A stretch of 64,000 bases of DNA from JALZMG01 sp963739975 (GCA_963739975.1 CAVUCK010000005.1:62001-126000), one strand, 5' to 3'; numbered from the stretch's first letter, positions 34,319 to 42,766 are shown. A program made the numbers and translations. The notes: generated from the letters alone by a model not told the origin.

Positions 34319-34816
34319 TCAGACGTCGGTGGCGACACCGCGCTCGTGGAGGGTGCTGCGCAGGTTGGTGAAGTCGGCGGTCAGCTCGGGCGGGCCCATG
34401 TAGTGCGGCTGGAGGAAGCGCCGCGAGAAGCGCCACCCGTCGGCCGTGCGCACGTACCCGTCGTCGTAGTGGGCGAGGAGGATGCTGTTCGTGCCGTCGC
34501 TGCGGCGGAACCGCTCGTCGATGTACCAACGCCCGGTGGCCCGGTCGGGGTCACCCCCCTCGTCGGCCCACACCTCGCCGTTGTGCACCATCTGCACCAC
34601 GGCGGCCATGCCGCCCATTGCCGCGTACCACAGCTCGACGATGGCGTCGCGGCCCTCGACCAGCCGGTTGCGGCCGAGGTCCCACGTGGCGTCCTCGTCC
34701 CACGTGCTCGCCCATTGCACACCGTCGCGGTGGACGACGGCGTCGGCGTAGCGGTGGATGAGGCGCTGGATGGCGACGTAGTCGTCGGTCCCGATCGGCG
34801 CAGGGGTGACGGTCAT
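34319..34816 (-). CDS. SnoaL-like (NTF2 fold) protein
   Basis: 165 aa, ATG at 34816. IGTDDYVAIQRLIHRYADAVVHRDGVQWASTWDEDATWDLGRNRLVEG is a complete SnoaL_4 start; MVHNGEVWADEGGDPDRATGRWYIDERFRR and HYDDGYVRTADGWRFSRRFLQPHYMG close the fold. The gene precedes the two P450s and is separated from them by the P4 palindrome. TAGAAC seven bases upstream of the ATG may be its -10. Substrate unknown. Confidence 0.84.
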   Translation of the reverse strand: MTVTPAPIGTDDYVAIQRLIHRYADAVVHRDGVQWASTWDEDATWDLGRNRLVEGRDAIVELWYAAMGGMAAVVQMVHNGEVWADEGGDPDRATGRWYIDERFRRSDGTNSILLAHYDDGYVRTADGWRFSRRFLQPHYMGPPELTADFTNLRSTLHERGVATDV

Positions 34817-34842
34817 GGGGTTCGTTCTAGCCAACCCCGCTC

Positions 34843-34886
34843 CTGGCCGTCGCAGCCGACTCACAACGGCCGGTTGCGACTGCCAG
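34843..34886. repeat. Inverted repeat, family P1, second copy
   Basis: CTGGCCGTCGCAGCCGAC is followed by a TCACAAC spacer and an imperfect inverse arm ending CGACTGCCAG. It sits in a divergent intergenic region, 26 bases upstream of the ligase start, so the terminator explanation does not fit this copy. The TTGCGA at 34874 could be a -35 within it. Confidence 0.8.
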
Positions 34887-34898
34887 AACGAGACCCCG

Positions 34899-34904
34899 TA
34901 GGTT
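34899..34904 (+). promoter_or_regulatory. Leaderless -10 candidate TAGGTT
   Basis: TAGGTT ends seven bases before the ATG at 34912, with TTGCGA 19 bases upstream (34874-34879). No SD is seen. Confidence 0.5.
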
Positions 34905-34911
34905 CGACCCG

Positions 34912-36471
34912 ATGCCGGAGTTCGCTGCTCGATTGGCCGCCGAGCGCCCCGCCGAGGTGGCCCTGACCGATCCGTCGGGTTCGATGGGCTGGGCCGAGGT
35001 CGGTGACGTGCTCGATCGCGTCGCCAACGGTCTGCGGGCGATGGACCTCGGACCGGCGCGGCGCGTCGCCGTCTTCGCCGAGAACGCCTCGGAAACGGCC
35101 CTGGCCCACCTCGGCGGGCTGCTCGCCGGCGCGTCGACCGTGCCCGTGAACTTCCACCTGACGGCCGACGAGACCGCCTACATCCTCGGCGACTCGGACA
35201 CGGGCGTGCTGTTCGTCGGGCCGGACACGGTCGAGCGCGGCGTCGGCGCGGCGAGCGCAGCCGGCGTCGGGCACGTGATCGGCTGGGGGCTCGACGAGCC
35301 GGTCGACGGCGTGACGCCCTGGTCCGACTGGCTGGCCACGGCCGACGACGGACACCCGCCACTCGACACCAGGCCGCGACCGAACCTGCTCTACACGTCC
35401 GGCACGACGGGCCTGCCGAAGGGCACCGAGCTGCCGCCGACCATGTTCGCCGGCGGCGGCACGATGGCCGAGCACCTGGAGGCGCTGCGGGGCAACGCCT
35501 TCGCCCGGTTCGGCACCCATCTCGTCGTCGGGCCGATGTACCACACGGGCCCGCTGTCGGGGATGCGACTGCTCGTCGCCGGCGTGCCATCGGTGATCCT
35601 CGGCAAGTTCGACGCCGAGCGGACGCTGGCCACCATCGACCGCCACCGCACCGAGAGCGCGGTCATGGTGCCGACGCACTTCGTCCGGCTGCTCGCCCTG
35701 CCGGATGAGGTCAAGGCCCGCTACGACGTGTCGTCGATGCAGTTCGTCGCCCACACCGGGGCGTCGTGTCCGGTTGACGTGAAGCGGGCGATGATCGAGT
35801 GGTGGGGCCCGATCTTCATGGACGCCTACGGCGCTAGCGAGGTCGGCACCACCTGCAGCATCACGAGCGAGGAGTGGCTGGCCCACCCCGGCTCCGTCGG
35901 GCGGTCGATCCCACCGTTCGAGGCGATGATCCTCGACGACGACGACCAGCCCGTCCCAGCGGGCACCGAGGGCCGGCTGTTCTTCCGTGACACCACCGGC
36001 CGCGGCGTCGTCTACCCCAACGACGCCGCCAAGACGGCGGCCGCCCACATCGCGCCGGGGGTCTTCACGCTCGGTGAGATCGGCTACCTCGATGACGACG
36101 GGTACGTCTTCATCACCGACCGGTTCTCGGACATGGTCGTCTCGGGTGGGTCGAACATCTACCCGGCGGAGGCCGAGCAGGTGCTGCTGCAGCACCCCGC
36201 GGTCGCCGACGTGGCGTGCATCGGCGTGCCGCACGCCGAGATGGGCGAGGAGCTGCGCGGCCTGGTCATCCCGGCCGACCCCGCCGACCCGCCCGATCCG
36301 GCGGCACTCGTTGCGTGGTGCCGCGACCGCCTGTCGCACTACAAGTGCCCGCGCTCGATCGAGCTCGTCGACGACCTCGGTCGCAACACGATGGGCAAGA
36401 TCAACAAGCGCAAGCTGCGGGCGCCCTATTGGGACCGGGTGAGTGTGAGCGAGCGAGTGGCGACGCCATGA
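34912..36471 (+). CDS. AMP-forming acyl-CoA synthetase
   Basis: 519 aa. P-loop LLYTSGTTGLPKG near residue 160, YGASEV in motif A5, GEIGYLDDDGYVFITDRFSDMVVSGG and final NTMGKINKRKLR with the catalytic Lys. The nearest family resemblance is FadD-type ligases; it shares the arrangement of the ligase at 5228 without being identical. Its C-terminus (VSVSERVATP) comes from a GAGCGAGCGA tract. It overlaps a crotonase-type gene by 4 bases, so the acid it activates is probably processed by that enzyme. Confidence 0.9.
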   Translation: MPEFAARLAAERPAEVALTDPSGSMGWAEVGDVLDRVANGLRAMDLGPARRVAVFAENASETALAHLGGLLAGASTVPVNFHLTADETAYILGDSDTGVLFVGPDTVERGVGAASAAGVGHVIGWGLDEPVDGVTPWSDWLATADDGHPPLDTRPRPNLLYTSGTTGLPKGTELPPTMFAGGGTMAEHLEALRGNAFARFGTHLVVGPMYHTGPLSGMRLLVAGVPSVILGKFDAERTLATIDRHRTESAVMVPTHFVRLLALPDEVKARYDVSSMQFVAHTGASCPVDVKRAMIEWWGPIFMDAYGASEVGTTCSITSEEWLAHPGSVGRSIPPFEAMILDDDDQPVPAGTEGRLFFRDTTGRGVVYPNDAAKTAAAHIAPGVFTLGEIGYLDDDGYVFITDRFSDMVVSGGSNIYPAEAEQVLLQHPAVADVACIGVPHAEMGEELRGLVIPADPADPPDPAALVAWCRDRLSHYKCPRSIELVDDLGRNTMGKINKRKLRAPYWDRVSVSERVATP

Positions 36472-37295
36472 GCGAACCGGTGCTGCTGGTCGACGATCCG
36501 GCGGACAAGGTGCGGCGGCTGACGCTCAACCGGCCGGACAAGCGCAACGCCCTCAACGACGACCTGCGCGGCGCGCTGTTCGACGCGCTGCGCGCCGCCG
36601 ACCGCGACCGCAAGATCTCGGTGATCGTGATCCGCGGCGCCGGCCCGGCGTTCTGTGCCGGCTACGACCTGAGCGGCCCGAACCGCGACGTCGAGCGGGC
36701 CATCGCCAAGGTCGACGGGTGGTGGTCGCGCCACGTCGTCAACAACTGGTTCGAGATGTGGGACATGGCCACGCCGATCATCGGCCAGGTGCACGGCTAC
36801 TGCCTGGCGGGCGGCACCGAGCTGGCCACGGCCTGCGACCTCGTGTACGTCGCCGAGGACGCCAAGATCGGCTACCCGCCGGTGCGGTTGATGTCGCCGC
36901 CCGACCTGCAGTGGCAGACGTGGATGATGGGGCTGCGGCGGGGGATGGAGGCGCTGCTCACGGGCGACTCCATGTCGGGCCTCGAGGCCGCCGAGTGGGG
37001 GTTCGCCAACCGAGCCCACCCCGCCGACGAGCTGGAGGGCGCGGTCCTGGCGATGGCCGAGCGGGTGGCCCGCATCCCGCTCGACCTGCTGGCGCTGAAC
37101 AAGCGTTCGGCACACCGGGCGATGGACGCCATGGGCATCCGCACCGGCATGCGCGCCGGCGCCGACATCCAGGCCATGGGCTTCCACCAACCGGCGTCCG
37201 CCGAGTACCTCAAATCCTTCGCCGAAAAGGGCGTCAGCGCCGCCCTCAGCGATCGCGACCGCCAGTTCGGCGACTACCGGGAGCGCAGCGAGTGA
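36468..37295 (+). CDS. Crotonase (enoyl-CoA hydratase/isomerase) family protein
   Basis: 275 aa. Crotonase core: VRRLTLNRPDKRNALNDDL, FCAGYDLSG (oxyanion hole) and CLAGGTELATACDLVYVAED, whose Glu corresponds to the first catalytic Glu. The second catalytic Glu of hydratases, in GQPEILLG, is absent: the region reads GYPPVRLMSP. So simple hydration by the canonical mechanism is doubtful. Isomerase, C-C hydrolase or other crotonase chemistry is possible. Paired with the acyl-CoA synthetase. Confidence 0.85.
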   Translation: MSEPVLLVDDPADKVRRLTLNRPDKRNALNDDLRGALFDALRAADRDRKISVIVIRGAGPAFCAGYDLSGPNRDVERAIAKVDGWWSRHVVNNWFEMWDMATPIIGQVHGYCLAGGTELATACDLVYVAEDAKIGYPPVRLMSPPDLQWQTWMMGLRRGMEALLTGDSMSGLEAAEWGFANRAHPADELEGAVLAMAERVARIPLDLLALNKRSAHRAMDAMGIRTGMRAGADIQAMGFHQPASAEYLKSFAEKGVSAALSDRDRQFGDYRERSE

Positions 37296-37308
37296 GGCAC
37301 GGCGTGCG

Positions 37309-37345
37309 GTGAGCGGTGAGGGGACTCTGGCCCCTCACCGCTCAC
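37309..37345 (+). terminator. Terminator-like hairpin after the crotonase gene
   Basis: GTGAGCGGTGAGGGG (37309-37323) pairs perfectly with CCCCTCACCGCTCAC (37331-37345) around a 7-base loop. It follows the crotonase stop and precedes the binding-protein promoter. No T-tract follows. Confidence 0.75.
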
Positions 37346-37357
37346 CTCGCCAGGTAT

Positions 37358-37390
37358 TAATTGACCGGTTAGTCACTTTCCTGGCATGCT
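37358..37390 (+). promoter_or_regulatory. Promoter with TTGACCGGTTAGT element
   Basis: TTGACC (37361-37366) is a -35 match, with CATGCT 18 bases on as a weak -10. The conserved block TTGACCGGTYAGTYACTTTC is shared with the permease promoter at 42806. The near-palindrome TGACCGGT(T/C)A is the likely binding site of a shared repressor. The transcript leader then carries AAGGGGGAA before the ATG at 37436. Confidence 0.6.
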
Positions 37391-37435
37391 GCGTCGAGAG
37401 GTCGGGGGATCTCACCACGAAGGGGGAACGGGCAC

Positions 37436-39124
37436 ATGAGGATTCGCACTCGGGTGCGTCGCGGACGGGTCATCGCGGTTGGGGTGAGCCTGGCGCTCAT
37501 CGCCGCCGCGTGCGGCAGCGATGACGACGAGCCGTCGTCGGCGGAGACCACCGGCGGCGCAGTCACCACCGCGGCGGGCGCGGACACCACGGCCGGCGGC
37601 GCGGACACCACCGAGGGCGGGGCGGACACCACCGAGGGCGGGGCGGACACCACCGAGGGCGGGGCGGACACCACCGAGGGCGGGGCGGAGACCACCGAGC
37701 CGACCGAGGAGAGCACCGAGCCGACCGAGGGTGGCGAGACCACGACCGGTGGCTCGGAAGCGCCGGCCGGTTCGGCCGGCTGCCCGGAGATCGACGATTC
37801 CATCGACGAGGAAGAGGGGCTCGGCGCCGGGCGGTTCATCTCGGACCTGCAGTGCGCGTTGGACGCGCCGCTGGCCGCCGAGGGTGAGCCCGTGGTCATC
37901 GGGTTCCAGAACCCCGAGGGCGATCCTGCCGGCAGCTTCCCGGAGTACAGCCTCGCCGCCCAGGCCGCGGTGGAGTACATCAACACCGAGCTCGGCGGCT
38001 TCGGCGCCGACATCCAAAACGGCGTCCCCGGCCGGCCGATCCAGCTCGAGGTCTGCAAGATGGCCATCGCGCCGGACGACTCGCAGCGCTGCGCCAACGA
38101 GCTGTTGGCGAAGAACCCGTTCCTGATCGTCTCCAGCCTGAACTTCTTCGGCAACCAGATCCCGATCTACCAGGCCGCCGGCGTCCCGGCGATCGTCGGG
38201 ACCCCGATCACCGTCGGCGACTTCACCGCCGAGGGCGTGTACTCGATCGGCGGCGGCGGCGGGTGCCTCGGGGTCCACACGGGCCTCGTCGAGTTCGCCA
38301 CCACCGAGTTCGAGGACGTCCAAAAGGTCGGCGTCCCCTGGGCCGACACTCCGCCCGGGGTCGTCTGCTACTACGACCTCGAGAAGAAGCCGCTCGACGT
38401 GCTCAACGGCACCGTGCCCGGCGAGGGCGAGCGGGCGGGATCGATGCCCGACCTGCAGCACATCGGCGTGCCGATCAAGCCGGCCACGCCGGACATCACG
38501 CCGCAGGTGACCGAGATCCTCGGGTTCGAGCCCGACGCCATCATCTTCTCGGCCCAGGGCGCCGACTGCTGGAACTTCGTCGACGGGCTCGGCCGGCTCG
38601 GCTGGACGCCGGATTCGATCCCGCTGGTCCTGTCGGGCGCCTGTCTCGACTTCGATGCGATGGAGGCCGCCGGTGCGCTGGCCGAGGGCATCTACTTCAT
38701 CGGTTCGGGCGGCACGATCACCCAGGACCCCGCCAACATCGAGAACCCGCGAGACAAGTTCGAGACGGAGATCTACCAGTCCAAGCCGCTCGAGTACGGC
38801 CTGCCGCAGTCCGAGCTGACGAAGGGCTTCGCCACCCAGGGTTGGTCGGTGATGATGTCCGTCTGGGAGATCGGCAGCCAGCTCGCAGCGGCTGGTGATG
38901 AGCTCACGCCGGAGGCCTTCGAAGCCGCCATCGCGGCGACCGACAACCAGCACGCCTTCGGATCCACGCCGCTGTCCTGCGCCACGGCGCCGGCGCCGTA
39001 CGTGGCGGTCTGCAACTCGCTGGTCACGGCGACGCAATGGGACGGCGAGGCGCTGGTCCCGGTGCGCACCCGGTTCAGCGGGCTCGACCTCATCGCCGGG
39101 ACCGAACTTCGCCCCGGACCCTGA
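37436..39124 (+). CDS. ABC transporter substrate-binding lipoprotein 1 (Liv-type)
   Basis: 562 aa. Arg-rich N-terminus, hydrophobic stretch and lipobox IAAAC with the lipid Cys at 26, so it is a membrane-anchored lipoprotein. After it come GSDDD and a Thr/Gly/Glu linker of heptads ADTTEGG, then a type I periplasmic-binding domain (PVVIGFQNPEGDP, AAVEYINTELGG, DAIIFSAQGADCWN). Ten Cys beyond the lipid one are conserved in all three binding proteins here (see finding). The domain is longer than the usual Liv binding protein (about 350-400 aa). The ligand is unknown. Confidence 0.88.
   Translation: MRIRTRVRRGRVIAVGVSLALIAAACGSDDDEPSSAETTGGAVTTAAGADTTAGGADTTEGGADTTEGGADTTEGGADTTEGGAETTEPTEESTEPTEGGETTTGGSEAPAGSAGCPEIDDSIDEEEGLGAGRFISDLQCALDAPLAAEGEPVVIGFQNPEGDPAGSFPEYSLAAQAAVEYINTELGGFGADIQNGVPGRPIQLEVCKMAIAPDDSQRCANELLAKNPFLIVSSLNFFGNQIPIYQAAGVPAIVGTPITVGDFTAEGVYSIGGGGGCLGVHTGLVEFATTEFEDVQKVGVPWADTPPGVVCYYDLEKKPLDVLNGTVPGEGERAGSMPDLQHIGVPIKPATPDITPQVTEILGFEPDAIIFSAQGADCWNFVDGLGRLGWTPDSIPLVLSGACLDFDAMEAAGALAEGIYFIGSGGTITQDPANIENPRDKFETEIYQSKPLEYGLPQSELTKGFATQGWSVMMSVWEIGSQLAAAGDELTPEAFEAAIAATDNQHAFGSTPLSCATAPAPYVAVCNSLVTATQWDGEALVPVRTRFSGLDLIAGTELRPGP
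37601..37690 (+). repeat. 21-bp minisatellite in lipoprotein 1 linker
   Basis: Four identical tandem copies of a 21-bp unit (GCGGACACCACCGAGGGCGG plus one G) run from 37601 to 37684, followed by a variant copy. It encodes ADTTEGG repeats. The near-perfect DNA identity, rather than only protein identity, indicates recent slippage. Confidence 0.85.
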
Positions 39125-39144
39125 CCGACCGCGATCACACACCT

Positions 39145-39176
39145 GTCCGGTCGTGGCGTTCGCGCCACGACCGGAC
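39145..39176 (+). promoter_or_regulatory. Intercistronic hairpin with TTCG tetraloop
   Basis: GTCCGGTCGTGGCG (39145-39158) pairs perfectly with 39163-39176 around TTCG, an exceptionally stable tetraloop. It sits between lipoproteins 1 and 2, twenty bases before the ATG at 39196. It could protect the upstream message from 3' decay or partly terminate transcription. No T-tract follows. Confidence 0.7.
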
Positions 39177-39195
39177 CGACCACGAGGAACCGACC

Positions 39196-40857
39196 ATGCA
39201 TCGACGCACCCGACACTCCGTCGCGATACTCGCCAGCCTGGCCATCATCGTCGCCGCATGCGGCAGCGACGACGACGGTGGTGGGTCGGCGACGACATCG
39301 GGCGGTGCCAGCGCCACGACGACCGGCGACGCCACCACGACCGAGGGCGGTGGTGAGACCACCGAGGGCGGCGAGACCACCGAAGGTGGTGGAGCGACCA
39401 CCGAGGGCGGCGGCGAGACCACCGAGGGTGGTGGCGAGACCACCGAGGGTGGTGGCGAGACCACCGAAGGCGGTGGCGAGACCACCGAAGGTGGCGGCGA
39501 GACCGGCTCGGCCGGCTGCCCGGAGGTCGACACGTCGTTCGACGAGAACGGCGGCGACGGTGCCGGTCAGACGATCTCCGACATGCAATGTGCCGCCGAG
39601 CAGCCCCTGCAGGCCGAGGGAGAGCCGGTCGTGATCGGCTTCCAGAACCCCGAGGGTGACCCCAACGGCAGCTTCCCTGAGGCCACGCTCGCCGCCCAAG
39701 CCGCGGTCGAGTACATCAACAACGAGCTCGGCGGATGGGGATCCGACATCCCGAACGGGGTGCCGGGGCGGCCGATCCAGCTCGAGGTGTGCAAGACGGC
39801 GATCGCCCCCGACGACTCCCAGCGCTGCGCCAACGAGCTGGTCTCCAAGGACCCGTTCATGATCATCTCGACGATCAACTTCTTCGGCAACCACCTTCCG
39901 ATCTTCGAAGCAGCGGGCATCCCGTCGATCGTCACCGTGCCCGTGACCATCGCCGACTACACGTCGCCGTCGTCGTACGCCATCGCCGCCGGCGGGGGCT
40001 GCCTCGGGGCCCACACCGCCCTTGTCGAGTTCGCTACGACCGACCTCGAGGCGACGCGGGTCGCCGTCCCTTGGGCCGACACGCCCCCCGGCGTCGTCTG
40101 CTACTACGACCTCGAGGCCAAGCCGCTCGACGTGCTCAAGGGCACGTTCCCCGGCGAGTCCGAGCGGGCCGGGACCATCCCCGACCTCGAGTACGTCGGC
40201 GTGCCGATCAAGCCGGCGACGCCCGACGTCACGCCGCAGGTGACGGAGGTGCTCGGGTTCGACCCCGACGCCATCATCTTCTCGGCCCAGGGCGCCGACT
40301 GCTGGAACCTGGTCGACGGACTCGGGCGGCTGGGCTGGACGCCCGAGACCATCCCCCTGGTGCTCTCCGGTTCGTGCATCGACTTCGACGCGATGCGTGC
40401 CGCCGGCGACCTGGCCAACGGCGTGTACTTCGTCACGACGGGCGGCGCGCTGAACAACGACCTCGAGGCGATCGAGGATCCGCGCCAGCGGGCGGAGGCC
40501 GAGATCTTCCAGACCAAGCCGATCGAGTACGGCCTGCCCGAGTCCGAGCTGACCAAGGGCTTCGGCGCCGGGACCTTCAGCAGCATGATCAGCCTCTGGG
40601 CGATGTCGACTCGCCTCGTCGCGTCCGGCGAGGAGATGACCCCGGAGAACTTCGCCGCCTACGTCGCGGCGACGGAGAACGACCACCTCTTCGGGGGTAC
40701 GCCGCTGGCCTGCGCCGCAGCGCCTCCGCCCTACGTCTCGGTGTGCAACACCGTCTCGACGATCGCCCAGTGGGATGGCACGAACCTGGTCCCGGTGCGC
40801 GAGAACTTCTCGGGGGCCGAGTTGATCATCGGCACCGAGCTGAGACCCGGACCGTGA
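39196..40857 (+). CDS. ABC transporter substrate-binding lipoprotein 2
   Basis: 553 aa, SD GAGGAA seven bases before the ATG. Lipid Cys at 22 (IIVAAC), then GSDDD, a linker of about nine TTEGGG(E) heptads and the binding domain (PVVIGFQNPEGDPNGSFPEA). It is a clear paralogue of lipoproteins 1 and 3 throughout, with the same ten conserved Cys, the conserved NFFGNHLPIFEAAGIPS hinge region and PWADTPPGVVCYYDL. The differences are scattered over the ligand-lining loops, which suggests related but non-identical ligands. Confidence 0.88.
   Translation: MHRRTRHSVAILASLAIIVAACGSDDDGGGSATTSGGASATTTGDATTTEGGGETTEGGETTEGGGATTEGGGETTEGGGETTEGGGETTEGGGETTEGGGETGSAGCPEVDTSFDENGGDGAGQTISDMQCAAEQPLQAEGEPVVIGFQNPEGDPNGSFPEATLAAQAAVEYINNELGGWGSDIPNGVPGRPIQLEVCKTAIAPDDSQRCANELVSKDPFMIISTINFFGNHLPIFEAAGIPSIVTVPVTIADYTSPSSYAIAAGGGCLGAHTALVEFATTDLEATRVAVPWADTPPGVVCYYDLEAKPLDVLKGTFPGESERAGTIPDLEYVGVPIKPATPDVTPQVTEVLGFDPDAIIFSAQGADCWNLVDGLGRLGWTPETIPLVLSGSCIDFDAMRAAGDLANGVYFVTTGGALNNDLEAIEDPRQRAEAEIFQTKPIEYGLPESELTKGFGAGTFSSMISLWAMSTRLVASGEEMTPENFAAYVAATENDHLFGGTPLACAAAPPPYVSVCNTVSTIAQWDGTNLVPVRENFSGAELIIGTELRPGP
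39335..39503 (+). repeat. GAGACCACCGAGGGTGGTGGC minisatellite in lipoprotein 2 linker (21 bp, wobbling)
   Basis: About eight 18- to 21-bp units, encoding GGETTEG-type repeats, vary in the third codon positions (ggc/ggt). The repeat is more diverged at DNA level than the one in lipoprotein 1, so it is older or has been shaped by selection on the protein. Confidence 0.8.
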
Positions 40858-40886
40858 TTCGTCACCCAGACCCAGAGAGGTTGACC

Positions 40887-42560
40887 ATGCATCGAAGGAA
40901 GAAGCGTTCCGTCGCGCTGTGCGCCGCCGTCGCCGCCCTCGCCGTCGTCGCGGCGTGCGGCAGCGATGACGACGGCGGTGGCGAGTCGGCGACGACATCG
41001 GGCGGCACCACCGCCACGACGGCCGGCGACTCGGCCACGACCGCCGCCGGCGCCGAGACCACCGAGGGTGGCGGCGACACGACCGAGGGCGGCGGCGACA
41101 CGACCGAGGGCGGCGGCGACACCACCGAGGGTGGCGCTGACACGACCGAGGGCGGCGGCGACACCACCGAGGGTGGCGCTGACACCACGGACGGTGGCGC
41201 CGAGTCCGGCTCGGCCGGGTGCCCGGAGATCGACACGTCGCTCGACGAGACGGGCGGCAACGGTGCCGGCCGGTTCGTCTCCGACCTCCAGTGCGCGCTC
41301 GACAGCCCGCTGCAGGCCGAGGGTGATCCGGTCGTCATCGGCTTCCAGAACCCAGAGGGTGATCCGAACGGCAGCTTCCCCGAGGCCACGCTCGGAACGC
41401 AGGCCGCCGTCGACTTCATCAACGCCGAGCTCGGCGGATGGGGCGCCGACATCCAGAACGGCATCCCGGGCCGGCCGATCCAGCTGGAGGTCTGCAAGAC
41501 GGCCATCGCTCCGGACGACTCGCAACGCTGCGCCAACGAGCTCGTCTCGAAGAACCCGGAGATCATCGTCACCTCGATCAACTTCTTCGGCAACCACCTG
41601 CCGATCTTCGAGGCCGCCGGCATCCCGGCGTTCATCACGTCGCCGGTCACGATCGGCGACTTCACGTCGCAGTCGGCCTACGCCATCGCCGGTGGCGGCG
41701 GCTGCCTCGGCCAGCACACCGCGCTCGTCGAGTTCGCCACCTCAGACCTCGAGGGGACGCGGATCGCCGTCCCGTGGGCCGACACGCCCCCCGGGGTGGT
41801 CTGCTACTACGACCTCGAGCGCAAGCCCCTCGACGTGATCAAGGGCGCCGTGCCCGGCGAGAGCGAGCGGGCCGGGTCGATCCCCGAGCTCGAACACATC
41901 GGCGTCCCGATCAAGCCGGCGACGCCGGACGTGACCCCGCAGGTCACGGAGATCCTCGGGTTCGATCCGAGCGTGATCATCTTCTCGGCGCAGGGCGCCG
42001 ACTGCTGGAACCTGGTCGACGGGCTCGGCCGCCTGGGCTGGACGCCGGAGAGCATCCCGCTCGTGCTGTCAGGGGCGTGCATCGACTTCGAGGCGATGGA
42101 GGCCGCCGGTGCGCTGGCCGAGGGCGTGTACTTCGCCACGGCTGGCGGCTCGAACACCAACGACCTCGAGTCGATCGAGGATCCCCGCCAGAAGTTCGAG
42201 GCCGAGGTGTTCCAGACCAAGCCGCTCGAGTACGGCATGCCGGAAGCCGATCTGTACAAGGGCTTTGGAGCCCAGGGCTTCAACAGCATGCTCGCCCTCT
42301 GGGAGATGTCGGTGCGGGTGGTCGAGTCCGGCGAGGAGCTCACGCCGGACACGTTCGCCGCCTACGTCGATGCCACCGAGGGTGACCACATGTTCGGCTC
42401 CACGCCGCTGTCGTGCGCCACGGCGCCCGAGCCCTACGTGGCCGTGTGCAACTCGATCAACACCATCTCGCAGTGGGACGGCACCAACCTCGTCCCCGTC
42501 CGCGCTGAGTTCTCCGGCGCCGAACTCGTCGCCGGCACCGAACTGAAACCTGGGCCGTAG
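40887..42560 (+). CDS. ABC transporter substrate-binding lipoprotein 3
   Basis: 557 aa, SD AGAGAGG; gap to lipoprotein 2 is 29 bases with no hairpin. Lipid Cys at 24 (VVAAC), GSDDDGGG, then TTEGGGD heptads and a domain matching the other two (PVVIGFQNPEGDPNGSFPEATLGTQAAVDFI). It has the same ten Cys. It ends the binding-protein operon, followed by a 344-base non-coding stretch with two P2 hairpins and the permease promoter. Ligand unknown. Confidence 0.88.
   Translation: MHRRKKRSVALCAAVAALAVVAACGSDDDGGGESATTSGGTTATTAGDSATTAAGAETTEGGGDTTEGGGDTTEGGGDTTEGGADTTEGGGDTTEGGADTTDGGAESGSAGCPEIDTSLDETGGNGAGRFVSDLQCALDSPLQAEGDPVVIGFQNPEGDPNGSFPEATLGTQAAVDFINAELGGWGADIQNGIPGRPIQLEVCKTAIAPDDSQRCANELVSKNPEIIVTSINFFGNHLPIFEAAGIPAFITSPVTIGDFTSQSAYAIAGGGGCLGQHTALVEFATSDLEGTRIAVPWADTPPGVVCYYDLERKPLDVIKGAVPGESERAGSIPELEHIGVPIKPATPDVTPQVTEILGFDPSVIIFSAQGADCWNLVDGLGRLGWTPESIPLVLSGACIDFEAMEAAGALAEGVYFATAGGSNTNDLESIEDPRQKFEAEVFQTKPLEYGMPEADLYKGFGAQGFNSMLALWEMSVRVVESGEELTPDTFAAYVDATEGDHMFGSTPLSCATAPEPYVAVCNSINTISQWDGTNLVPVRAEFSGAELVAGTELKPGP
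41056..41205 (+). repeat. 21-bp minisatellite in lipoprotein 3 linker
   Basis: About seven units alternating GGCGACACGACCGAGGGCGG and GGTGGCGCTGACACC-type variants encode GG(G/A)DTTEG heptads. The unit alternation suggests duplication of pairs. Confidence 0.8.
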
Positions 42561-42632
42561 CGCGAGCGAAGCGAAGCGAGCGAGCGAAGACGATCTGGCG
42601 CGGTCGGGGCGAGCTTGCGAGTCCCGGTCCAA

Positions 42633-42679
42633 GATCTGGGCGCGGAGCTTCTCACGATGAGAAGGGCCGCGCCCAGATC
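42633..42679. repeat. Inverted repeat, family P2, second copy
   Basis: GATCTGGGCGCGGAGCTTCT and CA (42633-42654) pair with 42658-42679 with two mismatches around a CGA loop. This would form a 22-bp stem after the binding-protein operon. Confidence 0.88.
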
Positions 42680-42714
42680 ACGCCTCGCTCGGTGGCACGC
42701 CCGTTGCGCCGCTC

Positions 42715-42766
42715 GATCTGGGCGCGTCCCTTCTCACCTTGAGTGAGAAGATCCGCCGCCCAGATC
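42715..42766. repeat. Inverted repeat, family P2, third copy
   Basis: GATCTGGGCGCGTCCCTTCT followed by CA (42715-42736) pairs with 42744-42766, with a bulge; the tip is CTTCTCAC-CTTGA-GTGAGAAG. It is in the same orientation as the copy 80 bases upstream. Confidence 0.85.
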
